Shown here piece by piece: positions 1 to 64,000 of a DNA stretch of 64,000 nucleotides (position 1 is the stretch's first letter; every line of letters begins with the position of its first letter). The translations under genes were made by a program, and so were the position numbers. Under the pieces are notes generated by a model. That model saw only the letters and a list, made by a program, of their open reading frames with translations, was not told the origin of the DNA and did no database searches. This DNA is from Elysia crispata (taxonomy: Eukaryota > Mollusca > Gastropoda > Plakobranchidae): assembly GCA_033675545.1 (NCBI GenBank), contig JAWDGP010003792.1, forward strand, positions 257,501-321,500, read 5' to 3'.

Positions 1-153
1 TGATTAATCAATTAGAGATCTTTTACGCCCCAGAGTTCAAACTTAACGCAGGTCCTTTTGATCTCGAATCTGAAGCTCCATCATTCGGCCAATAATCTCA
101 CATATCAAATTCGCAAATTTCTGTAGGTTTTTTTTTTTGTTTTGTTCTTTCAG

Positions 154-26237
<26,084 letters not shown>

Positions 26238-26962
26238 TGGGTTATTGGATGGTTTTCATTTTACACGTGACAGACCTATCCAGGTCTTGTGTTGTACCAG
26301 ACTAGAAACCAAACAGGAAACTGCAGCTGCCGAATTGACCAGCCTTATAGGTTGTGACACAACAGAGCTTGGATTTGTTCAAATAAGTTGTGAAATTCTC
26401 TGTGCTCAGTAAGAAAATATTTTATGGGTTGACATTATGATCATAACCTAAGCGGCCATTGAAACATGGTTCACTTAATGCGTAAATATATTTGTTGTGA
26501 AACTACACTATGGGATATAAAGCAATGTGATTATAAGGTACGGAGTTCTGAATTTTACTTTTTCGCGGGACAGTTGATTCAAATATCACAATAGTTTGGT
26601 GGCCAAGGAAAATTAAGCTAAGGCTCATGTTGAGCCATAGGTACTGTGCTAAAGCTTGGCTTATTCTGATAAAAGTGTGTAATATCACAATATTTCATGG
26701 AGTTTTGTCTCAAGTGAGGTCTGCAATGCTAAAATCGAGAAAAACGTGTTTAAAGTTGAGACAAGTTTTTAAGAACAAAATTATATTGATGTTTCAAAAT
26801 AGGTAAAAATTAATTCAAATCAATTTTAAAGATTTTTAGTAGATTGGCATAAGCCTCAGTGGTGTGTTTTTTTTCCCGCGATATTTCAATGTTGTTGTTT
26901 TTTTTAATGAAATAAGGCGGAAAGCTAAAGCATGCTTAATGCTTGTGATAATAGAGTGAAAA

Positions 26963-27103
26963 AATAAAACATGGTTAAAAAAATTGAGATGGTATAAGCT
27001 TATGATTTTTTTAGGCCTCAGTGTAAAAAGACAGACATAGATTAATATTTAATGTAATGGCCTGGGGGTAGGTGAATTGAAAGTGGTTTTTTTTATCAAT
27101 AAA
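26963..27103 (+). promoter_or_regulatory. Candidate poly(A) signals of the receptor gene
   Basis: AATAAA occurs at 26963-26968 and 27098-27103, about 0.7-0.9 kb past the stop codon. Which, if either, is used cannot be decided from sequence this AT-rich. Confidence 0.3.
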
Positions 27104-28871
27104 AAAAAAAGCAGTTATTAAAGCAAGAACTATGGGAATTCCATTTATAATTGTGGAAGGTAAGGAAAAGGAAAGATAAGGTATGAGAAGGCAGTTTTGT
27201 TAAAAGAAATGCTAAAGTAAAGAAAAATATGAGACTGATTGATTATCTAAATGGAAAGAAATTGCTTAATTCACTACATTTGTGCTACAGTAACTTACAG
27301 TTTGCGGTGTTGCTATCCAGTATCAACCCCAGGAGCACACATGTATATGAAGGATACCTGTGTCCGCCGACCCAACTTTTTAAGTCTTTTGCCTCTTAGT
27401 GGCTGACGGAGCTGGCTGTTGCTTTGATTCAGGCAACGCTTGGTTTTCTGGCTCACGACTAGCTGAAGGCTCTAGCAGATTGCGACTTTAAATGGATTGT
27501 CCACAAATGGGTGGAGCTTCGTGAAAGAGGAATTTATGCCACTCTAAGTCGAGAGCCTGGAGATTTTGCTTTGACGACAAGGTATCCCTGGAGCAGCCAG
27601 TTTTAAATGTGTTCTGCGTCAACTCCTCACTATTCGTAAGCTGTCTGCAATGCACACTGTCTGTCTGTGAAATGAAAATAGTACTGCTTGTTAACATCTT
27701 GTATTTTTTTAAAGTAAACATTGATAAAATCGGTTCCACTTATAGAATTGGACTGATGCGTTGATATGACTTAGACCAATGTTGCAAACAGAACCGGCAT
27801 TCGCTATATCTTTCAGACATCCCCGGGTGTTGGTTGTGTTAGTGGCACTGCATTTCCTTTCAATGAGATCAAGGGTGCTGGGAATGATATTTTAATAAAG
27901 TGCCAATTTTAGATCCAGTTTAGAAGCTAAATCTAGATATAGATCGAGAGGTAATTTCAAGACTAGACTGCCCAATACGAGATCTAAAAACTGTATTCAT
28001 GAGAAGCTGTAGGCCAAAGTTTGACCTTTTCAACTAAAAAAAATTGATGTTTCTAAACTGTTTCAAAAGTTTTTTATAATTTAGATCTGTAATCCTAATT
28101 TGTTGGTAAATGGAACATTTTACCCACCCTCATTTTTCTCTCATGTGGTAGTCCAAAATTTGTCATAAATATCGACTTTTACTTTTTTTAGGCATAGCAT
28201 GTTTGGGGTTTCTTCAGAAAAAGGCTTTAAAAAAATTATAGTTTTGTTTTTCACAAGAAAAATTTCACATAACATGCAAAAATGGACAAGGTTTACAACA
28301 ATAATAATTCTTAGTCCAGATGGACTAAAAAGAATTTGGTTTGAATTTAAAGACGTATATCTTGATATGGCCCACTTTGATATGCATCTTATTTTCCTGG
28401 GCCACCACACTAACGTCACAATCATCACATTGGAAAAATTAATATTCAAAACATTTTTTGAGCCTTTCGGTATCAAAAACTGCTTGAAATAATAACTCTC
28501 AAAGATATTTAAGATTTTGTTGTCTCTTTAAGAAAGAGAAGAAAAAAAAAATTGATTTTCCAATACTGCTTTTCCATATTTAATGCTGAAGAGTGTCCTC
28601 ATTAAGATTAGAAACTAGATATGTTTTTGCAAACTAAATTTGTGTTTGCTACATGCTAAAGTGCTGTCCACAGTGGAATTGACATGTCATGTTTGCTGAT
28701 TGCTTCTTACACAATTAGCGTTTAGGTTCCAGAAAAGTGTTTACCATTATTTTGTGTATGTTGCATTCAATATCAAACATGCCAGAGCTTGCTATTGATT
28801 CAGGATTATGTTGCTTCCCCAACAGCTGCAGGAAAATGGCGTTGCCTCTGCAGCAGTACAATGTGTTCCGT

Positions 28872-29003
28872 ATGATAGGATTACAAATAATAAAATAATT
28901 TCTTTGCCATTCCACATGATAGGATTACATATAATAAAATAATTTCTTTGCCATTCCACATGATAGGATTACATATAATAAAATAATTTCTTTGCCATTC
29001 CAT
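28872..29003. repeat. 44-bp tandem repeat, 3 copies
   Basis: Unit atgataggattacatataat followed by aaaataatttctttgccatt and a short ccac link. Nearly identical copies begin at 28872, 28916 and 28960. Confidence 0.9.
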
Positions 29004-29136
29004 CTCGGACTCTTATAAGATGGAGATATTAATAAACTACAAAGGCTGGGAAATTTAGATAAGGGGGAAATTTAGTTCTGTCATAGCTTGGGTCAAAACA
29101 ATTCATGTGGGTTCAGCTGCGTGTGAAAGACTTATT

Positions 29137-29345
29137 GCACTTACTGTATCAGCACCTGTTACGCAGTTATAGTGACTGCACCTACTGTATCAGCACCTGA
29201 TACGCAGTTATAGTGACTGCACTTAGGGTATCAGCACCTTTATGCAGTTATAGTGACTGCACTTACTGTATCAGCACCTTATATGCAGTTATAGTGACTG
29301 CACTTACTGTATCAGCACCTTATATGCAGTTATAGTGACTGCACT
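29137..29345. repeat. 41-bp tandem repeat, 5 copies
   Basis: Unit gtatcagcaccttatatgca + gttatagtgactgcacttact, starting at 29146, 29187, 29228, 29268 and 29309 with minor changes. Confidence 0.9.
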
Positions 29346-30863
29346 TAAGCAACTGTGAGTTCTCAACGCACAAGTTAGTAAATCATGTGGCTTGTTTTTA
29401 TTCAAGCTTTTTAATGGGCGCTGATTTGTTATATTTTTGGGGCCTCCACTTGTTGTCTTAGTGTCTTCTGTGTTGTTTTATTGGATAAACTTCCATGTAC
29501 AGTGCCTTCAAATTGGGGGAATTCCCTAGCTCTAGTTGACTGAGCAGTGCCTTTGAATGTTCAACTTGCATTGATTGCAATATATTTTTCCATATTGCTT
29601 ACCAGGCACATGTGCCTGTCGGTGTTGTTTGGGACTGTTGCTCTAATTTTTTATTTTGTTTTGTTTTTCTTTTTAAAAAAAGAGCGTTTTTAAGTATTGG
29701 GAGATACATTTTCAGACGTTTCAAAATCCAAAGTAATTTGTGGATGATTGAGGTTTGTGGCAAATAGAATTGTCGGAAAAATATGAATAAAAATATTATG
29801 GTTAATATCAATGGTGGAGTCAAAGAGTTTTGTCGTTTTTTTCCTCGGTACAAAATTAATAGATTTATTTTGTACAATGAAGAAAAACAGGAAAATTTGT
29901 AAAAAAAAGTAACAAAATCGTTTATTAGAAACATAACATGGAGAAAAAACTCTCTCTAGCTTAATGACATCATGGAGTTGTGACCATGTTGAGAATATTG
30001 ACAAAGAAGTTAGTGATAGTATGAATACGTATGGGTTATGGTTACGGCTTCATTGTTTGCCTGGAAATAATCATAGCAAAATTCGTGCATGTTTACCACT
30101 TGTCAAAGAAATGTTTCATTTCAGTATTGCTGTAATTTCTATCTCTTTTCTTACTTTAAACCACAAATTTTTACTTAAGTTGTGTCTCGATTTCTTCCAC
30201 GTAACACATTCCCATCTCAGCTGCCTATGGTTTGTGACATGATATTTTTAGAAAAATTTACACAATTTCAGATTCCTTTACGTGTTGACTCATTTTGCTT
30301 CCTGATGTAGATCTAAATATTGCTCATCACTTTAATACAGATTTAAAAAACAATATTCTTGCTAAGATTGTATCTAATTATATACTTGCATAAATTTTTA
30401 TTTTTGAAGCTGTTAAGATTAAATATAAATTAAAATTTTAAATCAATGAGTTAATTTTATGCAGTATTGCTGACCAGGTTTTAGATTGTTGCTGATGTTT
30501 TTACAATTATTGCTTTGTAAGTTTCATACAAACGTTTTTAAAACCATTCTTGGCATAAACACATACACACATGTGGTATATATAATATATACTTCTATAG
30601 ACATATGCTAAATCTTTCATCAACATAAATATGCACCTCTTTTTTGTTAACTGCTGCTGTGTGTTTCATTTTATTTTGTACAGTGCTTTGCTCATCCAAT
30701 CAGCATTCCTCAGCTTTTGTGAGATTTCTCTGGGTCATTTACCTCCGTTCAGTAGCACACTTTGAAGCTCATGCCTTGCTGTGCAGCTGTTTCAAAAAGG
30801 AACCTTAAAAGCTGCACAGTCTAGTTTTGTTCTCTTATCTTTTTGTTTATAATTATTGATATT

Positions 30864-30912
<49 letters not shown>
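30864..30912. repeat. (TA)n microsatellite
   Basis: About 24 TA units in the intergenic region. Confidence 0.95.
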
Positions 30913-30917
<5 letters not shown>

Positions 30918-33900
30918 TTTCTTTGTGGTCTTTTCTTATTTTTTTTTTTTGGTAGAGCGAGTTTATTTATGCAAGTAAAAGCACACTCGGGGCCTCATTC
31001 TACACATAATGAAAATTTGCTTGGAAGTGTTTCTCAAAATCATCCTTAATAGTAAAGAAAATCATGAAAGCTGTTTGTTTACAATTTTAAGCATATTGTT
31101 CTATTTCGATATTTATAGTGTAGTGAATTTCAAATAGCAATTTATAATGATTTAAATAGATTTTTTTCATCGTATTTATTTGTAAATTTGAAATTGAAAA
31201 TATACACAGATATTTTAAGAGGGATTGTGTATGTGTGTTTTTACACGTTATCTGGTACATTAATTGAAGAGTATGATATTGATAGAGAGAGATTTTCAAG
31301 TATAAATTTTGCCCTGTGTTGTAGAGTTCAGATTGTTACATCCATTAGGAAATAAAACATTTTTTTTCCTCATTTTCTTTTTAATACCGGAGCAAAGTGA
31401 ACATACCTATCAGTATTTTTTTTTTATTTATGAACCTATGAGAGTTGGGCATAGCAGACATTTGATTTCCCTGTTGAACAAGAGGTGTCTCAGGATATTA
31501 TGCAGCCATTGCTGCCACTCTGCTCATATTTTTATGCTTTTTTTAAACTAATTTCTGACATGGCTATTGATCCTGTTTGCTATCGTTAATCACTTGACTG
31601 CAAGGAAACTGAACTTGACAGCTAAAACTTGATCTACCCACCCAAGACTTAAACGATTAGAGTGGTCGAAGGTAAATAACTAGCAAATATTTGCTTTGAT
31701 AATCAGATTGACTACTTCCCTTCACAAAAGTGGAAAATTGTGGTTGTTGATTATTTTTTAAAAAATTTAATTGTTCTTTTTTTTTTCTGTTGCAATTATT
31801 CTATCACAACTACAACTTTTATCTCAGCCATCAAGCTGTGCACCTGAGCACATTGAGTATTGAATCTTGTGGACAGTGACGTCCGCTGTGGCCAGAATCA
31901 GATTTCATTTTCTGTCACCCGGCACTGCCAGCCCTAAGTCTTGCTTCTGTCGAAAAAAAAAAAATCTTTTGCTGCATAGAGGAAAAAACTTTGCACACCG
32001 GTTAAATCACAACTAGAAATAGCAAATTCAAGAGTTATTGGTCATTTTAGAGACTATTTATATAGACCAAGGCAGCCTTAGATCTTTTCATGTTTACTTA
32101 ACAATGCAATTTGCAATGCAGTTTGACACCAGGAACCTTTTGAAATATCTCGATTGTGTATCAGCTTGTTACTTATCCTAGTGAGCGACGTTCATTAAGG
32201 CCAGTTCCAGTTACACACTATATTTTCTGGTAGCTGTGATATCATTTGCTTCTCTTGTCACAAATAAAGCATTCCTTAGCAGTTACCTTGGCAAAGTGTG
32301 GAAAGAAATCATCGCCAATGCTACGCGGCATTACACATGATGATGAAAATAATGATGAAGATGAAGATGATGATGACACATTAAATAATTATCGCTCCTT
32401 GATCGCACAGCATTGATTATTTCTGCTATATGTGCAAGCTAATGATGCGAAGAAACTTTTTCTTGCTATTAATAACAGAGATATACTCAATTCATTGGTT
32501 ATTTTATGATTCAATGTTTATTTTGGCATCAAACTCGAGCCTGTGCTCTTTAGCTGCCATATGAATCAAAGAACGAGGTTGTGATTTTAAGTGGCCATAC
32601 ATGAGTAAATGAGTGTGATTGAGATACGTTTACTGATCATAAAGTGGAGGTGGTTTTTTTTTTGCAAAGGCTGAAGATGTTGATTGCTTGTATTATGCTT
32701 ACCGTCCAATTGTGTGAAGGGAAAAAAATATTAAATTATGAAAGTTTTCCTGTGTCTGCAAATGTTGCATATGAAACAATTTATTTTAAGACAAGATATG
32801 TATTCAATATAAACTTTTTATTGTGTATTATTGTGTTATTTTAATTTCATTTTAAACAATGCGAAACAGATGCTTTTTGTATTAATTATTATTAAATACA
32901 TATAATTTTAGGATCATATTTTGAGGATCTTATATAATATCAAAGAAGTTGAGATTTGCAAAATTTTCTTACTGTTTTGGTCAGTGTTTTTGTTCGTTTT
33001 TTTTTGTTTTTTTTTTTTGAGGGGGGGCGGGGATGTTCTGATAAGATCAAATGGTGTACCCGCATCTCTGCTGAAACTGGGACAAGGCTCAAACAAAAAG
33101 ATGAATAAATGGCTTCAAGTTTTCATCTCACAATGTGTGAAAACCACATTTAACTCGCTGAAACATCTCATTTACTGTAAAATATTTTATTTTAATTCCA
33201 GTCTTACCAGGAAATTGCGTAGAAATTGCTAGAACTCATGGGCTGATGATTTAAATAAAAAATATGATCAGAGGTATTCATTATCTAAATAGAGGCAAAT
33301 TATTCCATTCTGTCTATTTATGCAAGGTTCTTTAATGTGTATACTTTCTTCTCGTTATTTTTCTTTCCTTTTCTCTCTTAGTTTTTTTGTTCCGCACAAG
33401 AACTGATGTGTAATCTGTGTAAATATTTTTTTTTTTTTTTTAAATTAGGTGGACCAACAGATGATTGTTTACGCAATAATTTTGATGATTCATGTGTTCT
33501 GCCCTGTATTTTATTGTGCATATTATTTTATTTCAATATAATGATAAAATATATTCAATTTCTCTAAACATTCAGTCATTGTTATTTTTATTCATAATTA
33601 AAGCTGAGAATATTTTTTTATAAACTGGTACTGAAGATTTTTTTTAGTAAATTATATATGAGAATATTATACATTTAGACAGTACAATACTGTCTGTGAA
33701 ATTACATCACATGCCTGGTTGTAATAATGTCCTCAGACAGTTTCAATTCCACTTGTCATAAATTCAGAAAACACATGCTATAAATTTCCTTGCCTTGTTT
33801 TAAACAATGAATAAAATGTATTTCTCTTCAACATATTTTTCTCTGCCGTTTTTTTTTTTGACATAGTTAGTTTTTAATCCACAAGAGACTGTGCTTTTAA

Positions 33901-36608
33901 AAATTAATGTATGCAAGGGGACTATGGATTTTAAAAGATTGAAAAAAAAAAGTTATGACCAAATCTACATCAAAGTTTAAAAACCTTTTACCGAAGCTAT
34001 TGAAATATTCTTGTTCCTAATAAATTTTCACACCATTGTGATGACTTCATCTAACAGACAAATTGTAAAAGAATGCTAGCAGTAACAGCTTTGATAACAA
34101 TAAATGCCTGTGACACTGAAAGGAATGGCTGTAGGTCGGCTCTGAGAATTGTTGACCGATTCAAGAGTTGGGAAGTCCTTTGTGATTTCAATGACTTGGA
34201 AGTGAAAAAGTTTGTTTGATGGAGCAAGCATAGAGGGTGTACATATACACTTCCATATATTTACTGTAATTCTTTGCTGTTCGTCAAAGTGGGCGGACTT
34301 AATCCACCCCTAGATCTGTGTTTCATGGCCTCAAATTTGAATTTGATTCATTTATTTATGGTAAATAACTAATAATGTAAGTGAAATATAGACTAGGAAA
34401 AGGGCACAAAACGAGCAGCCACGTGCAGCGAAATTCAGTTTCTGTTAATAATGATATATGTACATAACTACAAGTACAAAAAGAAGAAGAAGCTAGGTAG
34501 CCTCTACATAGAGGGCACCTAGACTCCAAGCTAGGCAATTTCTGTATTTTTGCTATTAATCCCACACCTGTAACATCAAAAAACGATTTTGTGATTTTTC
34601 AGAACATGGATAGACCAGCGTGTAGATCTGTACCTAGATCCTATTTTCATTACAAATTGACTTAAAACAGCATTAGAAACATTTAGATATATAGCTGTAC
34701 TAAACACAGGGTACTAAAATTTTATCACGAGATACAGATCTAGATCTAGATCTACGTTCAGATTTAGTTAGCGGCTCTAAACCGGGAGTATTGCCGGCTC
34801 TTGTCTATAAAAACTGTCTAGATCTACATGGATTATAAATGTCAGCTTAGATCTAGATCTACTTTACATTGTTTTTGTGTCACAGCATGTAAAGATGACT
34901 TTTTGTACACACCAAAATTTCACATTCCTTGATGGAGGTCCTATCTATGGCGGCTGGCCTCTTTGACACGATGTTTCGATTTTACGAATTTCTCCAGTGA
35001 AATGTGAGTTTCTTTGATTGATTATCACCAGAAAATGTTGAAACTCTATCACACTTTGACACACACAACTCCTTTACAGAAGCCATTTTCAATTTTTTTG
35101 GAGGGTTGAAGAGTTCCAAAAGGCACCTAACTCAGACTGGGTTACCTCCACAAGGCATGCAGCTGGGAACTTCCTTATAAATTGATATGCAGGGAAAATG
35201 TAAATGTCAAAAACATGCAATGAAAAATATATATTGCCTGGGCTTGTTTCATATAGAGAGAACTTTGATGAACACACTTCAATATCCCTAATCTTAAATA
35301 ATTTTCAGAAACTTGAAGAGGCAATAGACATAAAGACTTGAGTAAAAAATCTAAAGCAATAGTCAAAAATGTGTATAAAAATCTTTAATTCGCTCTGAAA
35401 AACATCAAGGACAACAAAAACATAAATGCATGTTTTCTCCTTCAACTCTCATATACATTTTCCCCAATTTTAGTTCAAACATCTCACAATTTTACAAGTC
35501 CTCTCTTGCATTTTGGTGAAAAAAAATCAAACCCATCAATTTACAAATTGAAATAAAAATAAACCAATAAAAAATATAGAAGAGATTATGGCAAATGTTT
35601 ATCATAAGACTAACAATAACATACTTGAAATGCGATAAAATGATTCAATGTAATGTTTCACAAACCTGGCCATAAAACAGCATCGAAAACCAATGATGAA
35701 ATTGTTCATATGATAAAGGTCACATAAAGCAATACTTGCATCAGGATGAAAAAAAAAACAGCTTTTTTTTTTAATGTTTGTGTTTACTCCTGCATCTCTA
35801 ACAACTTCCTCAGAGAGCAATCGTTTTAAGTGTTTGGAGATTTCTGATATAGCCTTTCTACATCATCAACGCACTAAATGGCTTCAAAGAAATTCTTAGC
35901 ATTTATAAAGACTTAATATTTCACTTGATTTCTACACATATTTTCTAACACTGTAACACGTATTTTTTAATTTTTATGCTTACTTATGCAACTTTAGATC
36001 ATAAAGACTTATTATTTGACATGATTTTTTAATATTCATGTTTACTGTTGTCTCTAAAAAAACAAATTCCTCAGAGTTAAAACTGAAGTATTTGAGGATT
36101 TATGATTTAGTCTCTCCACATCTAACATTAAATTTCTTCCCAGACATTACTAGGAATCAAGAAAACTGATTTTATCTCTGTATATATTTTCTACGAAAAC
36201 CAAAAGGCCAACTTCTTTTTAATCTCTCGGAGCTCTTGATTTGAAATTGCCACATAAATCCCTACGTATCTTATGGTGATTCACATTCGTTCTTTATACA
36301 AACAAGTCTGGGTCCTCACTTTTTTTCATGATTATTCTGTATTGTAACAGCTATATAAAATGATCATATAAACAAATTTGAGAGGATGTGACATCTTTTC
36401 ACAGCTAAGAAAAAAACTCGCAATTCATTATTGAAATAAGAGATGTTCAGAAGTGTTCATTCAAACAAAAAATGTGAGTCACCAAGAAGCCACAAACAAA
36501 AAAAATTGTCTGAATCATACATAAAAATCACGCTATCACTCATTTTGGAATGGAAATGGTGGGGGAGATGTGTAACTAAGCTAGACAAAAAGGAATAAAA
36601 AGTGTCCA

Positions 36609-36659
36609 TTTTTTTTTTTTTTTTTTTGTGGGGGGGGGGGGGGGGGGGAGGGGGGGGAA
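36609..36659. repeat. poly-T followed by poly-G tract
   Basis: A T run, then gtg, then an uninterrupted G run of about 18, a single A, and 8 more G. Strong G-quadruplex potential on the + strand. Homopolymer lengths are prone to assembly error. Confidence 0.9.
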
Positions 36660-37361
36660 GAAGAGAAGGAACAGACGTTGCAAAGAGATTGAATAAAAAC
36701 AAATATCATCTTTCTCACAGCAAGCAAAATGGCAAAATGTCTTATTCAAAGGCTGGTAATTTTCTTACCACTTGTGATTTGTAATCAATCTGAGAGCATC
36801 TACAAAAATGCTGAGTGTAACACATTGGGCCATCCACAGGATTTCTTCACTGTATTTATTTCTTATTCACAAAAACATGATTCACTTACTCTAAAAAAAA
36901 CAACAACAAACAAACACTTGTTTGATCCAACATATACTAGCGAAAACAATTTACCAAAAAACTTTATTGCCCTTCCATTGATTTTTCGAAAATTGTGATA
37001 CCTGTTTAAAAAATAGACACAAATGTTTCTTTTTTATAAACATAAGGCCTGCACAGCTTTTATGTGAACACATATCTGGCTTAAAGTCTGTATACTTCTG
37101 GGTAGGAGTAATAGTAAGAAAAAAAACAACAAAAAACGCAACTTTCAGGCAGATCAATAATAAACAACTGAATGGTTAGGTTATGTCAGAGAAAAGTTGT
37201 GCTGACTCAGTACAGTGCACAGTCATCCTTCTTGAGGAGTATAGTTAATGGGGCGATAATTTTCAATACAATGTGGACTTAGATCTTTAGTCAAACCATA
37301 CTTTTCTTCAGTCCCCTGAAGAAATAGTTGGCAAGTCATTATTTAATGATAAGATGCATGA

Positions 37362-37466
<105 letters not shown>

Positions 37467-38176
37467 ACAGTGGGAAAAAAAGTTATATACTTTGGAACAA
37501 TTTAATTCCCTCTCCAACCAATAAATAATTCGATTTTGCATTCCAACACTTACAGAGACAGACATGTTTACAAAAAAAAAGAGAAAAACACATACAATTG
37601 TGAAGATAATAAGCAAAATAAATAGATCCATTGAATACATGTAACCACAAGTAATTGTAAAAAAAAAAGAACTGAGTTCATAAACCACTTAGATATCAGA
37701 TGCTTAGATGCTATCTTGCATGTCCACAGACTCAAAAATCTCCTAACACTCCACAGATACAGATGGAGACAATTAATTTTCAAATTTGTTCACTTGCCAT
37801 CATCATACCACAATCGACAACTCAAAATCATCTATCTGCTGCACACTTAAATCCTTAGAAACGCTCTCAATTCTTTGATTTATCATACACAATCAACACT
37901 TTTCAACTGAGAAAAATCATTTTTGGAATAAATGCTTTTCCGTTTGGTATTCCACAAGAGCCTTTCCTATCTACACTCTCTTATACACAAATTCTTTTGC
38001 CCACATCTGTAAAGTTTCCTCTGTCTCTTAATCTCTCCATCTCTCTCTCCAAGTTTTTTTCATATCCTCAAAACTACAAGGGAATGCCCATAAATCCAGA
38101 CTGAAATTTCACCTCTTTTTTTTTCTGACACACCACCTTCATATCAGACCTACGTATCTATACTCTCATACTATCT

Positions 38177-63578
<25,402 letters not shown>

Positions 63579-64000
63579 CAGAAGGCTTCCATTAACGGAA
63601 GTGAAATGCCGCAGCGGAAGTAATGCTAGTTTCGATCTATCCAAGACTGAAAAAAAATAAACTTTTCTCCTCTCAAGGAAAAAGCTATGATAATCACTTT
63701 CACAAGAAAAGCCAAACTTTGACATATAGCAGCTTGTTCGCCGGTCCTAAACATTTATTTCTCAACAGCAAAATGATGCTAAGTGAATGAAAAAAACTTA
63801 ATGACTTGGGAAAACGTTGCGCTGTATAGGCGTCAATATTGTGTTTGTGAAATTCACTTCTGTATACATGTAAACTTTGCGTCTGATCAGACGTAATAAG
63901 TGCAGTTCCCTATTAATCCCATATTAATTAGAACCACCATTTGTTATAACACTTTTTCTCTATTGCCCTTGCTTCCTCAGTTGTTCACAGATAACTATGG
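63579..64000 (-). promoter_or_regulatory. 5' flank of NOMO
   Basis: Presumed 5' UTR and proximal promoter. No TATA box in a convincing position and no CpG-rich block; an in-frame upstream ATG lies at 63725. Transcription start cannot be placed. Confidence 0.35.

Noticed and set aside
28141..28492. Open frames of 97 and 111 codons on both strands
   Set aside because: Mutual shadows with AT-driven composition, no motif, and no splice context that supports an exon.
63579..63725. Upstream in-frame start of NOMO at 63725
   Set aside because: Would place 49 residues before the signal peptide; family proteins start at the signal peptide.

Overview
This is a eukaryotic, animal, probably molluscan window: AT-rich, with canonical GT-AG introns and dense micro- and minisatellites. 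The heterobranch-gastropod flavour (scattered AGATCTAGATCT palindromes, sea-slug-like repeats) is only an impression. There are no bacterial features.

Two convergent genes account for all the coding sequence I can support. On the + strand (154-26237) lies the 3' part of an immunoglobulin/fibronectin-III single-pass receptor. Seventeen exons join without a phase error into 789 residues: the end of one Ig domain, two normal Ig domains, a third Ig-like domain that has lost both core cysteines, one FN3 domain, a transmembrane helix, and a tail of about 270 residues with two ITIM-type tyrosine motifs and a C-terminal class I PDZ ligand. The 5' end lies outside the window. On the - strand (63578 down to 38177) lies a complete nodal modulator (NOMO) gene. 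Its 28 exons join in frame to 1217 residues, against about 1222 in vertebrates, and run colinear with the family from signal peptide to C-terminal transmembrane helix. NOMO works in the ER membrane with nicalin and TMEM147. The two genes are separated tail to tail by about 12 kb (26238-38176) in which I see no gene.

The introns carry the unusual material. NOMO intron 19 (44.9-47.1 kb) holds 23 extra tandem copies, about 96 bp each, of the last 58 bp of exon 19 plus its 5' splice site and the first 38 bp of the intron. 96 is divisible by three, and the two copies next to the real exon are open, so use of their donors would insert 32 or 64 residues in frame. The same kind of duplication (exon end + donor + start of intron) occurs twice more: once behind exon 2 of the receptor gene (199-bp unit, 2 copies) and, degenerate, behind NOMO exon 25 (about 230-bp unit, donor mutated to GC).

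Other intronic content: a 2.5-kb hAT transposon with 14-bp inverted repeats and a frameshifted transposase in NOMO intron 17; an 0.8-kb pogo/Tc1-like remnant with TA target duplication in receptor intron 7; a 5'-truncated non-LTR retrotransposon tail in receptor intron 10; a 3.7-kb array of 40-bp units; a 1.4-kb array of 31-bp units with higher-order periods; a 2.1-kb CT-rich array; and long (GA)n and (CT)n tracts in two NOMO introns that are complementary within the same transcript.
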